Shown piece after piece: positions 1 to 8,532 of a stretch of DNA of 47,502 bases (position 1 is its first letter; every line of letters starts with the position of its first letter). The notes below the pieces were generated by a model. That model saw nothing but the letters and a program-made list of their open reading frames with translations, was not told where the DNA came from and did not search any database. The DNA lies in contig CAYJFY010000015.1 of NCBI GenBank assembly GCA_964369755.1, positions 1 to 47,502 on the forward strand. The letters run 5' to 3'. The stretch comes from CAUPWF01 sp964369755 (GTDB lineage Bacteria; Bacillota; Clostridia; Lachnospirales; Lachnospiraceae). The position numbers were made by a program, and so were the translations under genes.

Positions 1-1049
1 TATTTCTTCTGTCTTGGTGACCATGCTTCCACATCTACAGACTTCACCTTCAAGTCAGCCAAGTCTCCTGAGCAGCACTCTAATGTACGAACAGGAATAT
101 CTAGAGAACAGAATAAATCAACTGTGTTTTTCCACATAATATCATACCACTTCATGCTATCTTCTGGTTTACACACAACGATCATCTCTTGCTTCTCAAA
201 TTGGTGAATTCTATATACACCTCTTTCCTCGATACCGTGTGCTCCCTTTTCTTTTCTAAAACAAGGTGAGTAGCTTGTAAGTGTCTGTGGCAATTGTTCC
301 TCTTGTATAATAGAATCAATGAATTTTCCTATCATTGAATGCTCGCTTGTACCGATTAAGTATAGGTCTTCCCCCTCAATCTTATACATCATCGCATCCA
401 TCTCTGCAAAACTCATAACACCTGTCACTACATTACTGCGAATCATATATGGTGGAATACAGTATGTGAATCCCTTTTCGATCATGAAATCCCTTGCATA
501 AGAGATGACTGCGGAATGAAGTCTTGCGATATCTCCCATCAGATAATAGAATCCGTTTCCTGCAACCTTTCCAGCACTTTCGATATCAATTCCATTGAAC
601 TTTTCCATGATTTCTGTATGATATGGAATCTCATATTCTGGTACTACTGGCTCTCCATATTTTTGCAATTCTACATTCTCACTATCATCTTTTCCGATTG
701 GAACTGAATCATCAATGATATTCGGAATTGTCATCATAATCTGGATGATTTTCTCTTCTACTTCTTTTTCTTCTTTTGTAAGTTCTTCGATTCTGCTTCC
801 TTCTTTTGCAATTCTTGCCTTGATTTCTTCAGCTTCTTCTTTTTTCCCTTGAGCCATCAATGCACCGATTTGCTTCGAGATTTTATTTTTATTTGCTCGG
901 AGTACTTCTACCTCTCCTTTAATGTCTCTATTTTTTTGATCTAATTCTATTACCTCATCCACAAGACCTAATTTATTTTCTTGAAACTTCTTTTTCATAT
1001 TTTCTTTTACAATCTCTGGATTTGCTCTTACAAATTTGATATCTAACAT
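1..1049 (-). CDS. serS: Seryl-tRNA synthetase, 3' end outside window
   Basis: Class II aminoacyl-tRNA synthetase that charges tRNA-Ser with serine in the cytoplasm. About 349 N-terminal codons are present; the C-terminal part with motif 3 lies off the left edge. The translation starts MLDIKFVRANPEIVKEN, continues into the long helical arm (roughly residues 30-105, rich in K and E) and reaches the catalytic core with a TSEH motif and a motif 2 starting CFRKEKG. The motif 2 loop reads KEKGAHGIEERG rather than the common bacterial SEAGSAGRDTRG type. The ATG follows a GAAGGGAAG ribosome binding site, 43 bases after the DUF4446 gene, so both are probably in one operon. Identification is firm; the partial state is an edge effect, not a mutation. 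Confidence 0.95.
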   Translation of the reverse strand, partial: MLDIKFVRANPEIVKENMKKKFQENKLGLVDEVIELDQKNRDIKGEVEVLRANKNKISKQIGALMAQGKKEEAEEIKARIAKEGSRIEELTKEEKEVEEKIIQIMMTIPNIIDDSVPIGKDDSENVELQKYGEPVVPEYEIPYHTEIMEKFNGIDIESAGKVAGNGFYYLMGDIARLHSAVISYARDFMIEKGFTYCIPPYMIRSNVVTGVMSFAEMDAMMYKIEGEDLYLIGTSEHSMIGKFIDSIIQEEQLPQTLTSYSPCFRKEKGAHGIEERGVYRIHQFEKQEMIVVCKPEDSMKWYDIMWKNTVDLFCSLDIPVRTLECCSGDLADLKVKSVDVEAWSPRQKK

Positions 1050-1092
1050 ATTTTTCTTCCCTTCATATCAGAAATATTCTGATTCTATTACT

Positions 1093-1647
1093 TTATTCTT
1101 CATTTGTTGTTTTTATTTCTATATCTCCAATACCCTTATCCAATCCATAGGTTTCTTGGTAGATTGCTCTCTCTAGAGACTCAGCCTCTTCCTCTGATAA
1201 TTCTACATAGCTCTTGCCTAATACAATTTCTTTGATGTAGGTATAACAACCATCACGACTATGCATTACATTCATACAGAAACCATTATCCTTTGCGTCT
1301 AGAAGAGTAAGTACAAAACTTAACTTTCCTCCCATTTCATGGAAAGCATCATATTTCACAATCCCTATCTTCTGATAGTTTTTCTGCATTGCTTTTCGTA
1401 TGGATCTTATCTCTTGTTGATTTCTATTGCAATTTGCAACTAGTTCTTCCAACTTTTTGAATTTTTCTCCCATACTACGCTCTAGAGTTTTCCCATCTTT
1501 TCCCCTCATAAACGTATAGTAACTATTTTTTAATCTGCTGCACTTCATATTTAGGCTAATCACTGCTACCACTAGCGCAATAACAAGAATAAATAAGATG
1601 ATAATTAATACATCTATACTTATTCCCATTCCTTCAAATATACTCAT
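1093..1647 (-). CDS. DUF4446 family membrane protein
   Basis: A 184-residue protein with one N-terminal transmembrane helix (about residues 10-32, hydrophobic IIILFILVIALVVAVISL) followed by a charged cytoplasmic domain containing a predicted helix and a conserved core around YDAFHEMGGKLSFVLTLLD. This matches DUF4446, a family typically found beside parB and serS near clostridial origins. Its function is not known; the location suggests a link to chromosome segregation or simply origin synteny. It starts 13 bases after parB ends, preceded by AAAGGAA, so it is almost certainly co-transcribed with parA and parB. Confidence 0.85.
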   Translation of the reverse strand: MSIFEGMGISIDVLIIILFILVIALVVAVISLNMKCSRLKNSYYTFMRGKDGKTLERSMGEKFKKLEELVANCNRNQQEIRSIRKAMQKNYQKIGIVKYDAFHEMGGKLSFVLTLLDAKDNGFCMNVMHSRDGCYTYIKEIVLGKSYVELSEEEAESLERAIYQETYGLDKGIGDIEIKTTNEE

Positions 1648-1660
1648 CCGTAATTTCCTT

Positions 1661-2545
1661 TCACATACCTCCCATTAATATATCGAACAAACGTTCGAAT
1701 TCTTCTGTTGAGAAATACTCTATTTCTATTTTTCCTTTATTATTGCTTCCTTGCTTAATATTTACTTTTGTTCCCAGTCTATCGATTATCTTAGTTTCCA
1801 GATCTTTCATAATGATATCAGGTTCTTTATTTATCTTTTCCTTTTTCGGTGATTTTAATGCTTTTATTAGCTTCTCAACTTCGCGAACACTCAATTTTTC
1901 ATCAAATATCTTAACTGCAGTCTTATATTGTAATTCCACATCATCAATTGCTAATAATGCCCTAGCATGTCCAGTAGTAAGCATTTCATCAACAATCATC
2001 TGTTGTACTCTATCGTCCAATTTCAAAAGCCTCATAGAGTTCGTAATTACAGTTCTGCTCTTAGATACTCTCTCTGCTAGTTCATCTTGTTTCAGATTAT
2101 ATTCATTCAATAACTTCTTATATGCGATAGCTTCTTCTATCGGATTCAGATCTTGTCTTTGAATATTCTCAATAAGACCAATCTCCATTACTTCTTGATC
2201 TGTATATTCCTTTATAATAACTGGAACTTCCTTTAATCCTGCTAATCTAGATGCTCTCCATCTACGTTCTCCAGCAACTATCTGATACATATCATTCACT
2301 TTACGTACAGTGATTGGTTGAATCACTCCAAATTGCTTAATTGATTCAGATAGTTCTAACAAAGTATCTTCATCAAATTGCTTTCTTGGTTGTAAAGGGT
2401 TTGGCTCTATTGATGTAAGCTTAACAACCTGCTCTGATTTATCTTTCACATCAGTATTTACTACTTCACTAACTTGATTTTTTGTTTCATTTTTAGGAAT
2501 CAAACTATCAAGCCCTTTTCCTAGTCCACCTTTTTTCATTGCCAT
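1661..2545 (-). CDS. parB: Chromosome partitioning protein ParB (Spo0J)
   Basis: Site-specific DNA-binding CTPase that loads at parS and spreads to organise the origin region and recruit SMC. The 294-residue protein has the N-terminal MKKGGLGKGLDSLIP motif that contacts ParA, the ParB/Sulfiredoxin CTP-binding domain with GERRWRA (about residues 90-100), and a helix-turn-helix around QDELAERVSKSRTVITNSMRLLKL. The C-terminal part (about 230-294) is the dimerisation domain. It lies 17 bases downstream of parA, and three parS sites that it should bind lie at 3385-3667. Start chosen at the first ATG, preceded by AGGTGAG. Confidence 0.97.
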   Translation of the reverse strand: MAMKKGGLGKGLDSLIPKNETKNQVSEVVNTDVKDKSEQVVKLTSIEPNPLQPRKQFDEDTLLELSESIKQFGVIQPITVRKVNDMYQIVAGERRWRASRLAGLKEVPVIIKEYTDQEVMEIGLIENIQRQDLNPIEEAIAYKKLLNEYNLKQDELAERVSKSRTVITNSMRLLKLDDRVQQMIVDEMLTTGHARALLAIDDVELQYKTAVKIFDEKLSVREVEKLIKALKSPKKEKINKEPDIIMKDLETKIIDRLGTKVNIKQGSNNKGKIEIEYFSTEEFERLFDILMGGM

Positions 2546-2562
2546 TTATTCTCACCTACTAT

Positions 2563-3321
2563 CTATTTATTTATAACTTCCTCTGCTAACAATCTATAGC
2601 TCTCTGCTCCTACTGACTTACTATCATATATATTAATAGGCAAACCATGACTTGGTGCCTCTGCAAGTCTTATATTTCTCGGTATAATAGTCTTATATAT
2701 ATTCTGTTCCAAATTATCTTTTACATTTTCAACTACTTGCAATGATAGATTTGTCCTTGCATCGTACATAGTGAATACAATTCCCTCTATTTCCAGATTC
2801 TCATTTAATCTATCTCGAACTAGATTTATGGTATGCATCAGCTGGCTTAACCCCTCTAGAGCAAAATATTCGCACTGAATTGGTACAATTACTGAATCTG
2901 CTGCTACCATAGAGTTCAATGTTAACAGACTAAGAGAAGGAGGACAGTCTATAACTATATAATCATAGTTGTTTTTTACTTCTTCCAATGCTTCTTTTAA
3001 TATATAATGTACATTCTCTATACCTGTCATCTCAACCTCAGCAGCTGATAGATTGATATTTGTAGGTAAAATATCTAGATTATCGAATATATTCGAGATT
3101 ATACCTTCTTTGATATTAATCTCTCCTATTATTAATTCATATGTAGATTTTTCTACTTCTTCTTTATCAATACCTAAACCACTACTCATATTTCCCTGTG
3201 GATCCATGTCTACTGCTAGTATTTTCTTTCCAACTTCAGCTAAACACGCAGCTAGATTAACTGCTGTTGTAGTTTTACCTACACCACCTTTTTGATTTGC
3301 TATTGCAATTATTCTACCCAT
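2563..3321 (-). CDS. parA: Chromosome partitioning ATPase ParA (Soj)
   Basis: Deviant Walker ATPase that works with ParB in chromosome segregation and, in Bacillus, modulates DnaA. The 252-residue protein opens MGRIIAIANQKGGVGKTTT, containing the deviant Walker A KGGVGKTT, followed by DMDPQGN (Walker A') and YIVIDCPPSL (Walker B). Length and motifs are those of chromosomal Soj rather than a plasmid ParA with an N-terminal HTH. It is first in the parA-parB-DUF4446-serS transcription unit. A TATAAT -10 candidate lies about 30 bases upstream, and parS sites sit in the leader region. Confidence 0.97.
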   Translation of the reverse strand: MGRIIAIANQKGGVGKTTTAVNLAACLAEVGKKILAVDMDPQGNMSSGLGIDKEEVEKSTYELIIGEINIKEGIISNIFDNLDILPTNINLSAAEVEMTGIENVHYILKEALEEVKNNYDYIVIDCPPSLSLLTLNSMVAADSVIVPIQCEYFALEGLSQLMHTINLVRDRLNENLEIEGIVFTMYDARTNLSLQVVENVKDNLEQNIYKTIIPRNIRLAEAPSHGLPINIYDSKSVGAESYRLLAEEVINK

Positions 3322-3350
3322 TTTATGTATTCTCCTCTCTAGACTTATCT

Positions 3351-3356
3351 ATTATA
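3351..3356 (-). promoter_or_regulatory. Candidate -10 element for parA
   Basis: On the minus strand this reads TATAAT, about 30 bases before the parA start. No good -35 hexamer is present at 16-18 bases, so the promoter is only tentative or depends on an activator. It lies 29 bases from the first parS site (on the upstream side), so ParB loading could influence it. Confidence 0.4.
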
Positions 3357-3384
3357 TCATCTTTACAACAATATATCCACTAAA

Positions 3385-3400
3385 TGTTTCACGTGAAACC
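3385..3400. other. parS site 1 (15 of 16 match)
   Basis: TGTTTCACGTGAAACC differs from the bacterial parS consensus TGTTTCACGTGAAACA only in the last base. It lies between parA and rsmG and is expected to bind the ParB encoded next door. Confidence 0.93.
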
Positions 3401-3421
3401 CTTTCTTTTCCTGATCGAAAG

Positions 3422-3447
3422 TAGAATGTTTCACGTGAAACATTCTA
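3422..3447. other. parS site 2, perfect, in a 26-bp palindrome
   Basis: Positions 3427-3442 are an exact parS (TGTTTCACGTGAAACA). The symmetry continues outwards by five bases on each side, giving a perfect 26-bp palindrome. Site 1 is centred 42 bp away, so ParB could nucleate at two adjacent sites. Confidence 0.96.
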
Positions 3448-3634
3448 TAACTATTCAGCGTTGCAACTAAATTACAAGATAAGTCTGTGCTATATTTATA
3501 TAGTAACAGGCATATCTTGTGATTTAGGTATAAGGCGTTTAGCCTTAATCATTGATGTAGCTGTGAAGCATCTTAATAAACCACGCAATGTTCTATCCGA
3601 TATCTAGGTCTGAATATTTTAAAATTCTTCTAGA

Positions 3635-3684
3635 AACAAATAAACAAGGAATGTTTCACGTGAAACATTCCTTGTTTATTTGTT
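3635..3684. repeat. 50-bp perfect palindrome with parS site 3, rsmG terminator
   Basis: Positions 3652-3667 are an exact parS. The inverted symmetry extends without a mismatch over 25 bases each side of the centre (3659/3660). On the minus strand the palindrome starts 16 bases after the rsmG stop codon and its descending arm is T-rich (TTGTTTATTTGTTT), so the transcript would form a long hairpin. It therefore looks like a parS site embedded in, or doubling as, the terminator of the rsmG operon. The sequence is directly visible; the dual role is inference. Confidence 0.85.
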
Positions 3685-3700
3685 GGTTATCATTATATTT

Positions 3701-4405
3701 TTAGGATAACGGTTCTTTCGCAGGTGTACCTGCCTTTCTTGGATATTTCTTATCTGTTTTACTTATTTTGTTTATTATAACAAAACTTCTCATTCCAACT
3801 TTGTTACTTAATTCGAATTTATCTACTTTTTGGATGTTTCCACCAAGTTTTTTTATAGCTGTTTCTGAATTTTTTAATTCTTTATCTATATTTCCAGATT
3901 TATATGATATGAAACTTCCACCGATTTTCACAAATGGAAGACAATATTCTGTTAAGGTTGATAAATTAGCAACTGCTCTAGATACAGAGTAGTCAAATGC
4001 TTCTCTATATTCTTTATTTTTAGCTACTTCCTCAGCCCTTCCATGTATTGCTTTTATTTTTTTTAAATTTAATTCTTCTATCACTTCATTTAAAAATTTT
4101 ACTCTCTTATTTAGTGAATCTAATAGTACCACTTCGAGATCAGGAAAAACTATCTTCAATGGAATTCCAGGAAATCCTGCTCCCGTTCCCACATCTATCA
4201 TTTTACCTTTTATATCAATGAATTCTGCTATAGATATACTATCAATGAAATGTTTTTCTACAACTTCATCATATTCTGTAATTGCAGTTAGGTTCATTAC
4301 CTTATTCTTCTCAACTAACATTTCATAATATTTTTGAAACTGATTAATCTGTAATTCTGATAATTCTATGTTTCTATCTCTTAAATAACTTTCATATCTT
4401 CTCAT
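3701..4405 (-). CDS. rsmG: 16S rRNA m7G527 methyltransferase RsmG (GidB)
   Basis: SAM-dependent enzyme that methylates N7 of G527 in the 530 loop of 16S rRNA; loss gives low-level streptomycin resistance. The 234-residue protein has the motif I GKMIDVGTGAGFPGIPLKI, the acidic SAM-contacting residue in VVLLDSLNKR, and the conserved YPRKAGTPAKEPL tail. It starts 15 bases after mnmG ends and is the last gene of the rpmH-to-rsmG block; the parS palindrome follows its stop codon. Confidence 0.97.
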   Translation of the reverse strand: MRRYESYLRDRNIELSELQINQFQKYYEMLVEKNKVMNLTAITEYDEVVEKHFIDSISIAEFIDIKGKMIDVGTGAGFPGIPLKIVFPDLEVVLLDSLNKRVKFLNEVIEELNLKKIKAIHGRAEEVAKNKEYREAFDYSVSRAVANLSTLTEYCLPFVKIGGSFISYKSGNIDKELKNSETAIKKLGGNIQKVDKFELSNKVGMRSFVIINKISKTDKKYPRKAGTPAKEPLS

Positions 4406-4420
4406 ATTCTTACCTCATTA

Positions 4421-6310
4421 CTAATTTTTTAGATATACTAGCAGAACAGAAATATCAGCTGGTGATACTCCAGATATTCTTGATGCTTGACCAATTGAAT
4501 GTGGTTTATATTCATTCAGTTTTTGTCTAGCTTCTATTCGAAGACTTGGTATTGCATCATAATCAATATCTAATGGAATTTTTTTCTTTTCCATCTTTTT
4601 AAATTGATCTACTTGTTTTTTTTGCCTCTTAATATATCCATCATATTTAATACGTATATTAACCTGTTCTACAACATCCCTAGGAAGTTCTTCTCTATTC
4701 TTATCTAATTCTGCAAGTTTCTCATAATCTAATTCAGGTCTTCTTATTAATTCATCTAGTGTTGACCCTGAAGATAATGGGGTACTACCATATTTTATTA
4801 ATAAGTTATTTACCTTATCATTTGCCCCCACTGTAATCTTAGATATTCTCTCTATTTCTTCTTCTATTTGTTTCATTTTAATTATAAAATTATTATGTCT
4901 ACCTTCTTCGATTAGACCAATAGAAAAACCTAATTCTGTCAACCTTTCATCTGCATTATCTTGTCTTAGCAATAATCGATATTCTGATCTAGATGTCATC
5001 ATGCGATATGGTTCAAAGCTTTCCTTAGTAACTAAATCATCAATCAACACTCCAATATATCCTTGTGAACGATCTATAATTACCTCTTCTCTTCCTAGAA
5101 TCTTCATCGCTGCATTGATTCCAGCTAACAACCCTTGTGCTGCTGCTTCTTCATAGCCAGAACTTCCATTTAACTGACCTGCACTATATAAACCTTGTAT
5201 CTTCTTAAATTCCAATGTAGGTTTTAATTGTCTTGCATCAATACAATCATATTCGATAGCATATGCATTTCTTACAATCTTTACATTTTCTAATCCTGGA
5301 ACGGTTCGATACATCGCATATTGAACATCCTCTGGAAGTGAACTAGACATCCCCCCAATATACATCTCATTAGTAGTCAATCCTTCCGGTTCTATAAATA
5401 CCTGATGTCTATCTTTATCTGCAAATTTCACAACCTTATCTTCAATCGATGGGCAATATCTAGGTCCAGTTCCTTCGATTGCTCCTGAAAATAGAGGCGA
5501 ACGATGAAGATTATCCTTTATAATCTTATGTGTATCATTATTTGTATAGGTAAGCCAACATGAAACTTGCTCCTTTTGTATCTCATCTTCATCAGTGGCA
5601 AATGAAAATGGTGTAATAAATTCATCTCCAAACTGCTCTTCCATCTTCGTAAAATCTACTGATTTTTTGTCGATACGAGCTGGTGTTCCTGTCTTAAATC
5701 TTCTTAGATATATACCAAATTCTTCCATAGATTTTGTAAGATAATTTGCTGCTGGTAACCCATTGGGTCCAGTATACATACTCACATCACCAAAGATACA
5801 TTTTGCATTTAGATAGGTACCTGTACATAAAATAGTTGCTTTTGAAATATAAATAGCACCAGAATATGTTATTATACCTTTAATACTATTCTCTTCTACT
5901 ATCAGATCTGCTACTTCACCTTGTTTAATTTCTAATCCTTCTTGATTCTCTAGAGCCTGTCTCATCTTAGAACTATAGGCATGTTTATCTGCCTGCGCAC
6001 GAAGGGAATGAACAGCAGGACCTTTGGATTTATTCAACATCTTAGATTGAATAAATGTCTGATCGATTACCTTTCCCATCTCTCCGCCTAAGGCGTCTAA
6101 TTCTCTCACTAGATGCCCCTTTGATGTACCTCCTATATTCGGATTACATGGCATGAGAGCAATGCTCTCTACGTTTACTGTGAATATCAAGGTCTTCATA
6201 CCAAGACGTGCACTCGCTAGTGCAGCTTCACATCCAGCATGTCCTGCACCTATTACTATTACATCGTATTCTTCTTTATTTTCCCATACAGAATTTGCTG
6301 AATATCTCAT
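4421..6310 (-). CDS. mnmG: tRNA U34 modification enzyme MnmG (GidA)
   Basis: FAD-dependent partner of MnmE that makes cmnm5U at the wobble uridine of several tRNAs. The 629-residue protein has the N-terminal dinucleotide-binding motif VIVIGAGHAGCEAALASAR (about residues 16-35), the PCNPNIGGTSKGHLVRE signature, and a helical C-terminal domain ending in HSIGQASRISGVSPADISVLLVYL. The length is normal. Its start overlaps the 3' end of mnmE by 35 bases, which supports translational coupling of the two subunits. No other start codon lies between the chosen ATG and the FAD motif. Confidence 0.97.
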   Translation of the reverse strand: MRYSANSVWENKEEYDVIVIGAGHAGCEAALASARLGMKTLIFTVNVESIALMPCNPNIGGTSKGHLVRELDALGGEMGKVIDQTFIQSKMLNKSKGPAVHSLRAQADKHAYSSKMRQALENQEGLEIKQGEVADLIVEENSIKGIITYSGAIYISKATILCTGTYLNAKCIFGDVSMYTGPNGLPAANYLTKSMEEFGIYLRRFKTGTPARIDKKSVDFTKMEEQFGDEFITPFSFATDEDEIQKEQVSCWLTYTNNDTHKIIKDNLHRSPLFSGAIEGTGPRYCPSIEDKVVKFADKDRHQVFIEPEGLTTNEMYIGGMSSSLPEDVQYAMYRTVPGLENVKIVRNAYAIEYDCIDARQLKPTLEFKKIQGLYSAGQLNGSSGYEEAAAQGLLAGINAAMKILGREEVIIDRSQGYIGVLIDDLVTKESFEPYRMMTSRSEYRLLLRQDNADERLTELGFSIGLIEEGRHNNFIIKMKQIEEEIERISKITVGANDKVNNLLIKYGSTPLSSGSTLDELIRRPELDYEKLAELDKNREELPRDVVEQVNIRIKYDGYIKRQKKQVDQFKKMEKKKIPLDIDYDAIPSLRIEARQKLNEYKPHSIGQASRISGVSPADISVLLVYLKN

Positions 6311-7670
6311 TGATCAAATCCTCTCCAACTGTCTCTCCAACTATCTTACCTAGTGCCTCATATGCATCCATCAGATCAATTGAATAAAAATCTTCTGGCA
6401 TACCATTTTCTATACTATCAATTACCCTCGACAGACTATCCTTACTTATTTGTAATTCTTTTTTCTGACGTGCATTCGATATATATACCTGATCATTAAA
6501 ATCAATAGTTCCCTCTATAAACATCTTTTTTATCGTATCAGATAAAATATCTATCCCCGTCTCATTTTTCGCTGATATAGGGATAATATCGACCTCAGAA
6601 TGAATCATCTTGTATATATCTTCCTCTTCTACTTCTGATTTTAAGTCTATTTTATTTAATAAAACAATCAACTTCTTATCTTTAACGAGCTGGATAATTT
6701 CCTCATCGTTTTCATCTATTTTTCTAGAACTATCCACGATATATATAATCAAATCTGCCTTATCAGCAAACTCTTTTGCCTTATTTACTCCTATTTTTTC
6801 TACCACATCTTCTGTACTACGAATTCCAGCTGTGTCCATGATATTTAGAGTGATTCCTCCGATATTAATCGTCTCCTCTAGAACATCCCTTGTAGTCCCC
6901 TCTATCTCTGTTACAATCGCCTTCTCGTCTCCGGCCAATAGATTTAATAAAGAAGATTTCCCTACATTTGGCTTTCCTATTATAACTGTTTGGATTCCTT
7001 CTTTCATAATTTTTCCATCATTAAAAGATTGAATCAATGATTCTAATTTCATCTTAAGATGATTCATATCTTTCAATAACTCTTCATTATATCCATCTAG
7101 AGAAATATGTTCTGGATCATCTAATGCTGACTCTATAAAAGCAGTGTGGTAAATTATTTTATTTCTTAATTCATTTATTATATTCTTAATATTACCTTTT
7201 AACTGACTTACAGAAGTTTTCAGAGCATAATCATTCTTGGAATCTATTACATCCATCACCGCTTCTGCCTGAGATAAATCTAACTTACCATTCATAAATG
7301 CGCGCTTTGTAAACTCACCTGGCTCCGCTGGATATGCACCTTTTTTCAGTATTAATTCTAATACCTGATTCAGTAGAAAAACACCGCCATGGCAGTTAAT
7401 CTCTATCGTATCTTCTCCTGTATAAGTATTCGGTGCTCTCATGATAGAAACTAATACTTCATCTAATACCTCATCCTCTTCTACTATATATCCATAGTGT
7501 ATCGTGTGAGATAATTGATCTGATATCTTCTTTTTACCATTTTTACTTTTATATACTTGGTCAATTACACAAAAAGCATCAGGTCCGCTTATTCTTATAA
7601 TACCGATTCCAGAACTACTAATTGCTGTTGATATAGCAGCAATGGTCTTATCAAATAACATATCATTCAC
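6276..7670 (-). CDS. mnmE: tRNA modification GTPase MnmE (TrmE)
   Basis: GTPase that binds formyl-tetrahydrofolate and, with MnmG, modifies tRNA wobble uridine. The 464-residue protein has an N-terminal TrmE domain (about 1-120), a helical domain, and an inserted G domain with G1 GKPNVGKSSLLNLL, G2/G3 EGTTRD and DTAGI, and G4 NKID. The conserved C-terminal cysteine is present in FCMGK, where FCIGK is more usual. Jag lies just upstream, separated by a hairpin with a T-run, so part of the mnmE transcription may be attenuated. Confidence 0.97.
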   Translation of the reverse strand: MNDMLFDKTIAAISTAISSSGIGIIRISGPDAFCVIDQVYKSKNGKKKISDQLSHTIHYGYIVEEDEVLDEVLVSIMRAPNTYTGEDTIEINCHGGVFLLNQVLELILKKGAYPAEPGEFTKRAFMNGKLDLSQAEAVMDVIDSKNDYALKTSVSQLKGNIKNIINELRNKIIYHTAFIESALDDPEHISLDGYNEELLKDMNHLKMKLESLIQSFNDGKIMKEGIQTVIIGKPNVGKSSLLNLLAGDEKAIVTEIEGTTRDVLEETINIGGITLNIMDTAGIRSTEDVVEKIGVNKAKEFADKADLIIYIVDSSRKIDENDEEIIQLVKDKKLIVLLNKIDLKSEVEEEDIYKMIHSEVDIIPISAKNETGIDILSDTIKKMFIEGTIDFNDQVYISNARQKKELQISKDSLSRVIDSIENGMPEDFYSIDLMDAYEALGKIVGETVGEDLINEIFSKFCMGK

Positions 7671-7675
7671 CTTTC

Positions 7676-7707
7676 AAAAAAAGAGAACAGGGGTTATTTA
7701 CCCCCGT
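7676..7707 (-). terminator. Hairpin and T-run overlapping the jag stop codon
   Basis: On the minus strand ACGGGGG and CCCCTGT pair around a loop that contains the jag TAA stop, followed by TTCTCTTTTTTT. The upstream arm codes the last jag residues and carries the GGGGACGGGGG core found in other 3'-end hairpins of this window. Since mnmE starts only six bases after the T-run, this is best read as a partial terminator or attenuator. Confidence 0.65.
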
Positions 7708-8503
7708 CCCCATATTTCACTACTAAATGTCTATAAGGTTCTTCGCCCTCGCTATATGTTACAATATATGGGTCGCTCTGTAATGCTGAATGAATAATTC
7801 TTCTCTCATAAGGATTCATTGGCTCTAGCGATACAGGTCTCTTTGTTCTCTTTACTTTGCTCGCTATATTTTTTGCCAAATTTTCAAGTGTTTCTTTTCT
7901 ACGTTCTCTGTAGTTTTCTGTGTCTAATTTCACTCGAATATATCCATCTTTTTCTTTGTTAGCAACACGATTTGCCAAGTATTGTAGTGCATCTAATGTT
8001 TGTCCTCTTTTTCCAATTAAGACACCCATTTTTTTCCCGATCATATCAATACATATACTTCCTTCTTCATCAATCTCTGCCTTTACTTCTGCTTCGATTT
8101 TCATTGCTTTTAAAGTATTTACAATAAACATTTTTGTTTCTTCTAGTATTTCTGGAGTTGGAGTTCTTCTATTTATTTTCTTTTCCTTTGAAGCTGACTC
8201 TTCTTTCTTAGGTTCAACCGCTTTTACAACCTTAGGTTCTGGTTTTACCTTTTCAACCACTTTCACTTCTTTCGGCTTTTGAACTTCTTTTTTTATCTCT
8301 TTTACTGGCTTTGATACTTCCACTGGTTTTTCTTCTCTTATAGAAGCTTTGATTACAGCATTTTTACTTCCAATCCCTAAAAAGCCTGTACTACCTTTTT
8401 CTACCACTTCTATCTCTAAATCGCTGCTGACAACCCCTAACTCAATCGTTGCCTTTGTAATAGCCTCTTCTACTGTTTTTGCTTGAATTGTGACAATGTT
8501 CAT
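7694..8503 (-). CDS. jag: RNA-binding protein Jag (KhpB, Jag-N/KH/R3H)
   Basis: Cytoplasmic RNA-binding protein conserved next to yidC in Firmicutes and linked to cell elongation and sporulation control. The 269-residue protein has an N-terminal Jag_N domain (1-52, with GFLGIGSKNAVI), a low-complexity K/E/V/P linker (about 58-110), a KH domain with the GKRG loop (about 155-185), and a C-terminal R3H domain with ERRIIH. The last codons (GDGGK) are encoded by the GGGGAC hairpin described at 7676-7707. The gene lies 29 bases after yidC. Confidence 0.95.
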   Translation of the reverse strand: MNIVTIQAKTVEEAITKATIELGVVSSDLEIEVVEKGSTGFLGIGSKNAVIKASIREEKPVEVSKPVKEIKKEVQKPKEVKVVEKVKPEPKVVKAVEPKKEESASKEKKINRRTPTPEILEETKMFIVNTLKAMKIEAEVKAEIDEEGSICIDMIGKKMGVLIGKRGQTLDALQYLANRVANKEKDGYIRVKLDTENYRERRKETLENLAKNIASKVKRTKRPVSLEPMNPYERRIIHSALQSDPYIVTYSEGEEPYRHLVVKYGDGGK

Positions 8504-8532
8504 ACTGACTCCTTTCCTTTAAAAAACTGCTA

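Larger units (their letters stand above)
3322..3700. other. parA-rsmG intergenic region
   Basis: This 379-base gap holds three parS sites (centres near 3392, 3434 and 3659) and the parA leader. Between 3450 and 3630 I see only one small inverted repeat (AAGGC-GTTTA-GCCTT around 3530-3545) and no convincing open reading frame or RNA gene. Confidence 0.7.

Noticed and set aside
1743..2162. 139-codon plus-strand open frame
   Set aside because: It is antisense to parB and follows that gene's codon pattern; no recognisable protein features.
3450..3630. A small RNA gene between the parS sites
   Set aside because: Only a weak 5-bp inverted repeat and no promoter-terminator pair could be seen.
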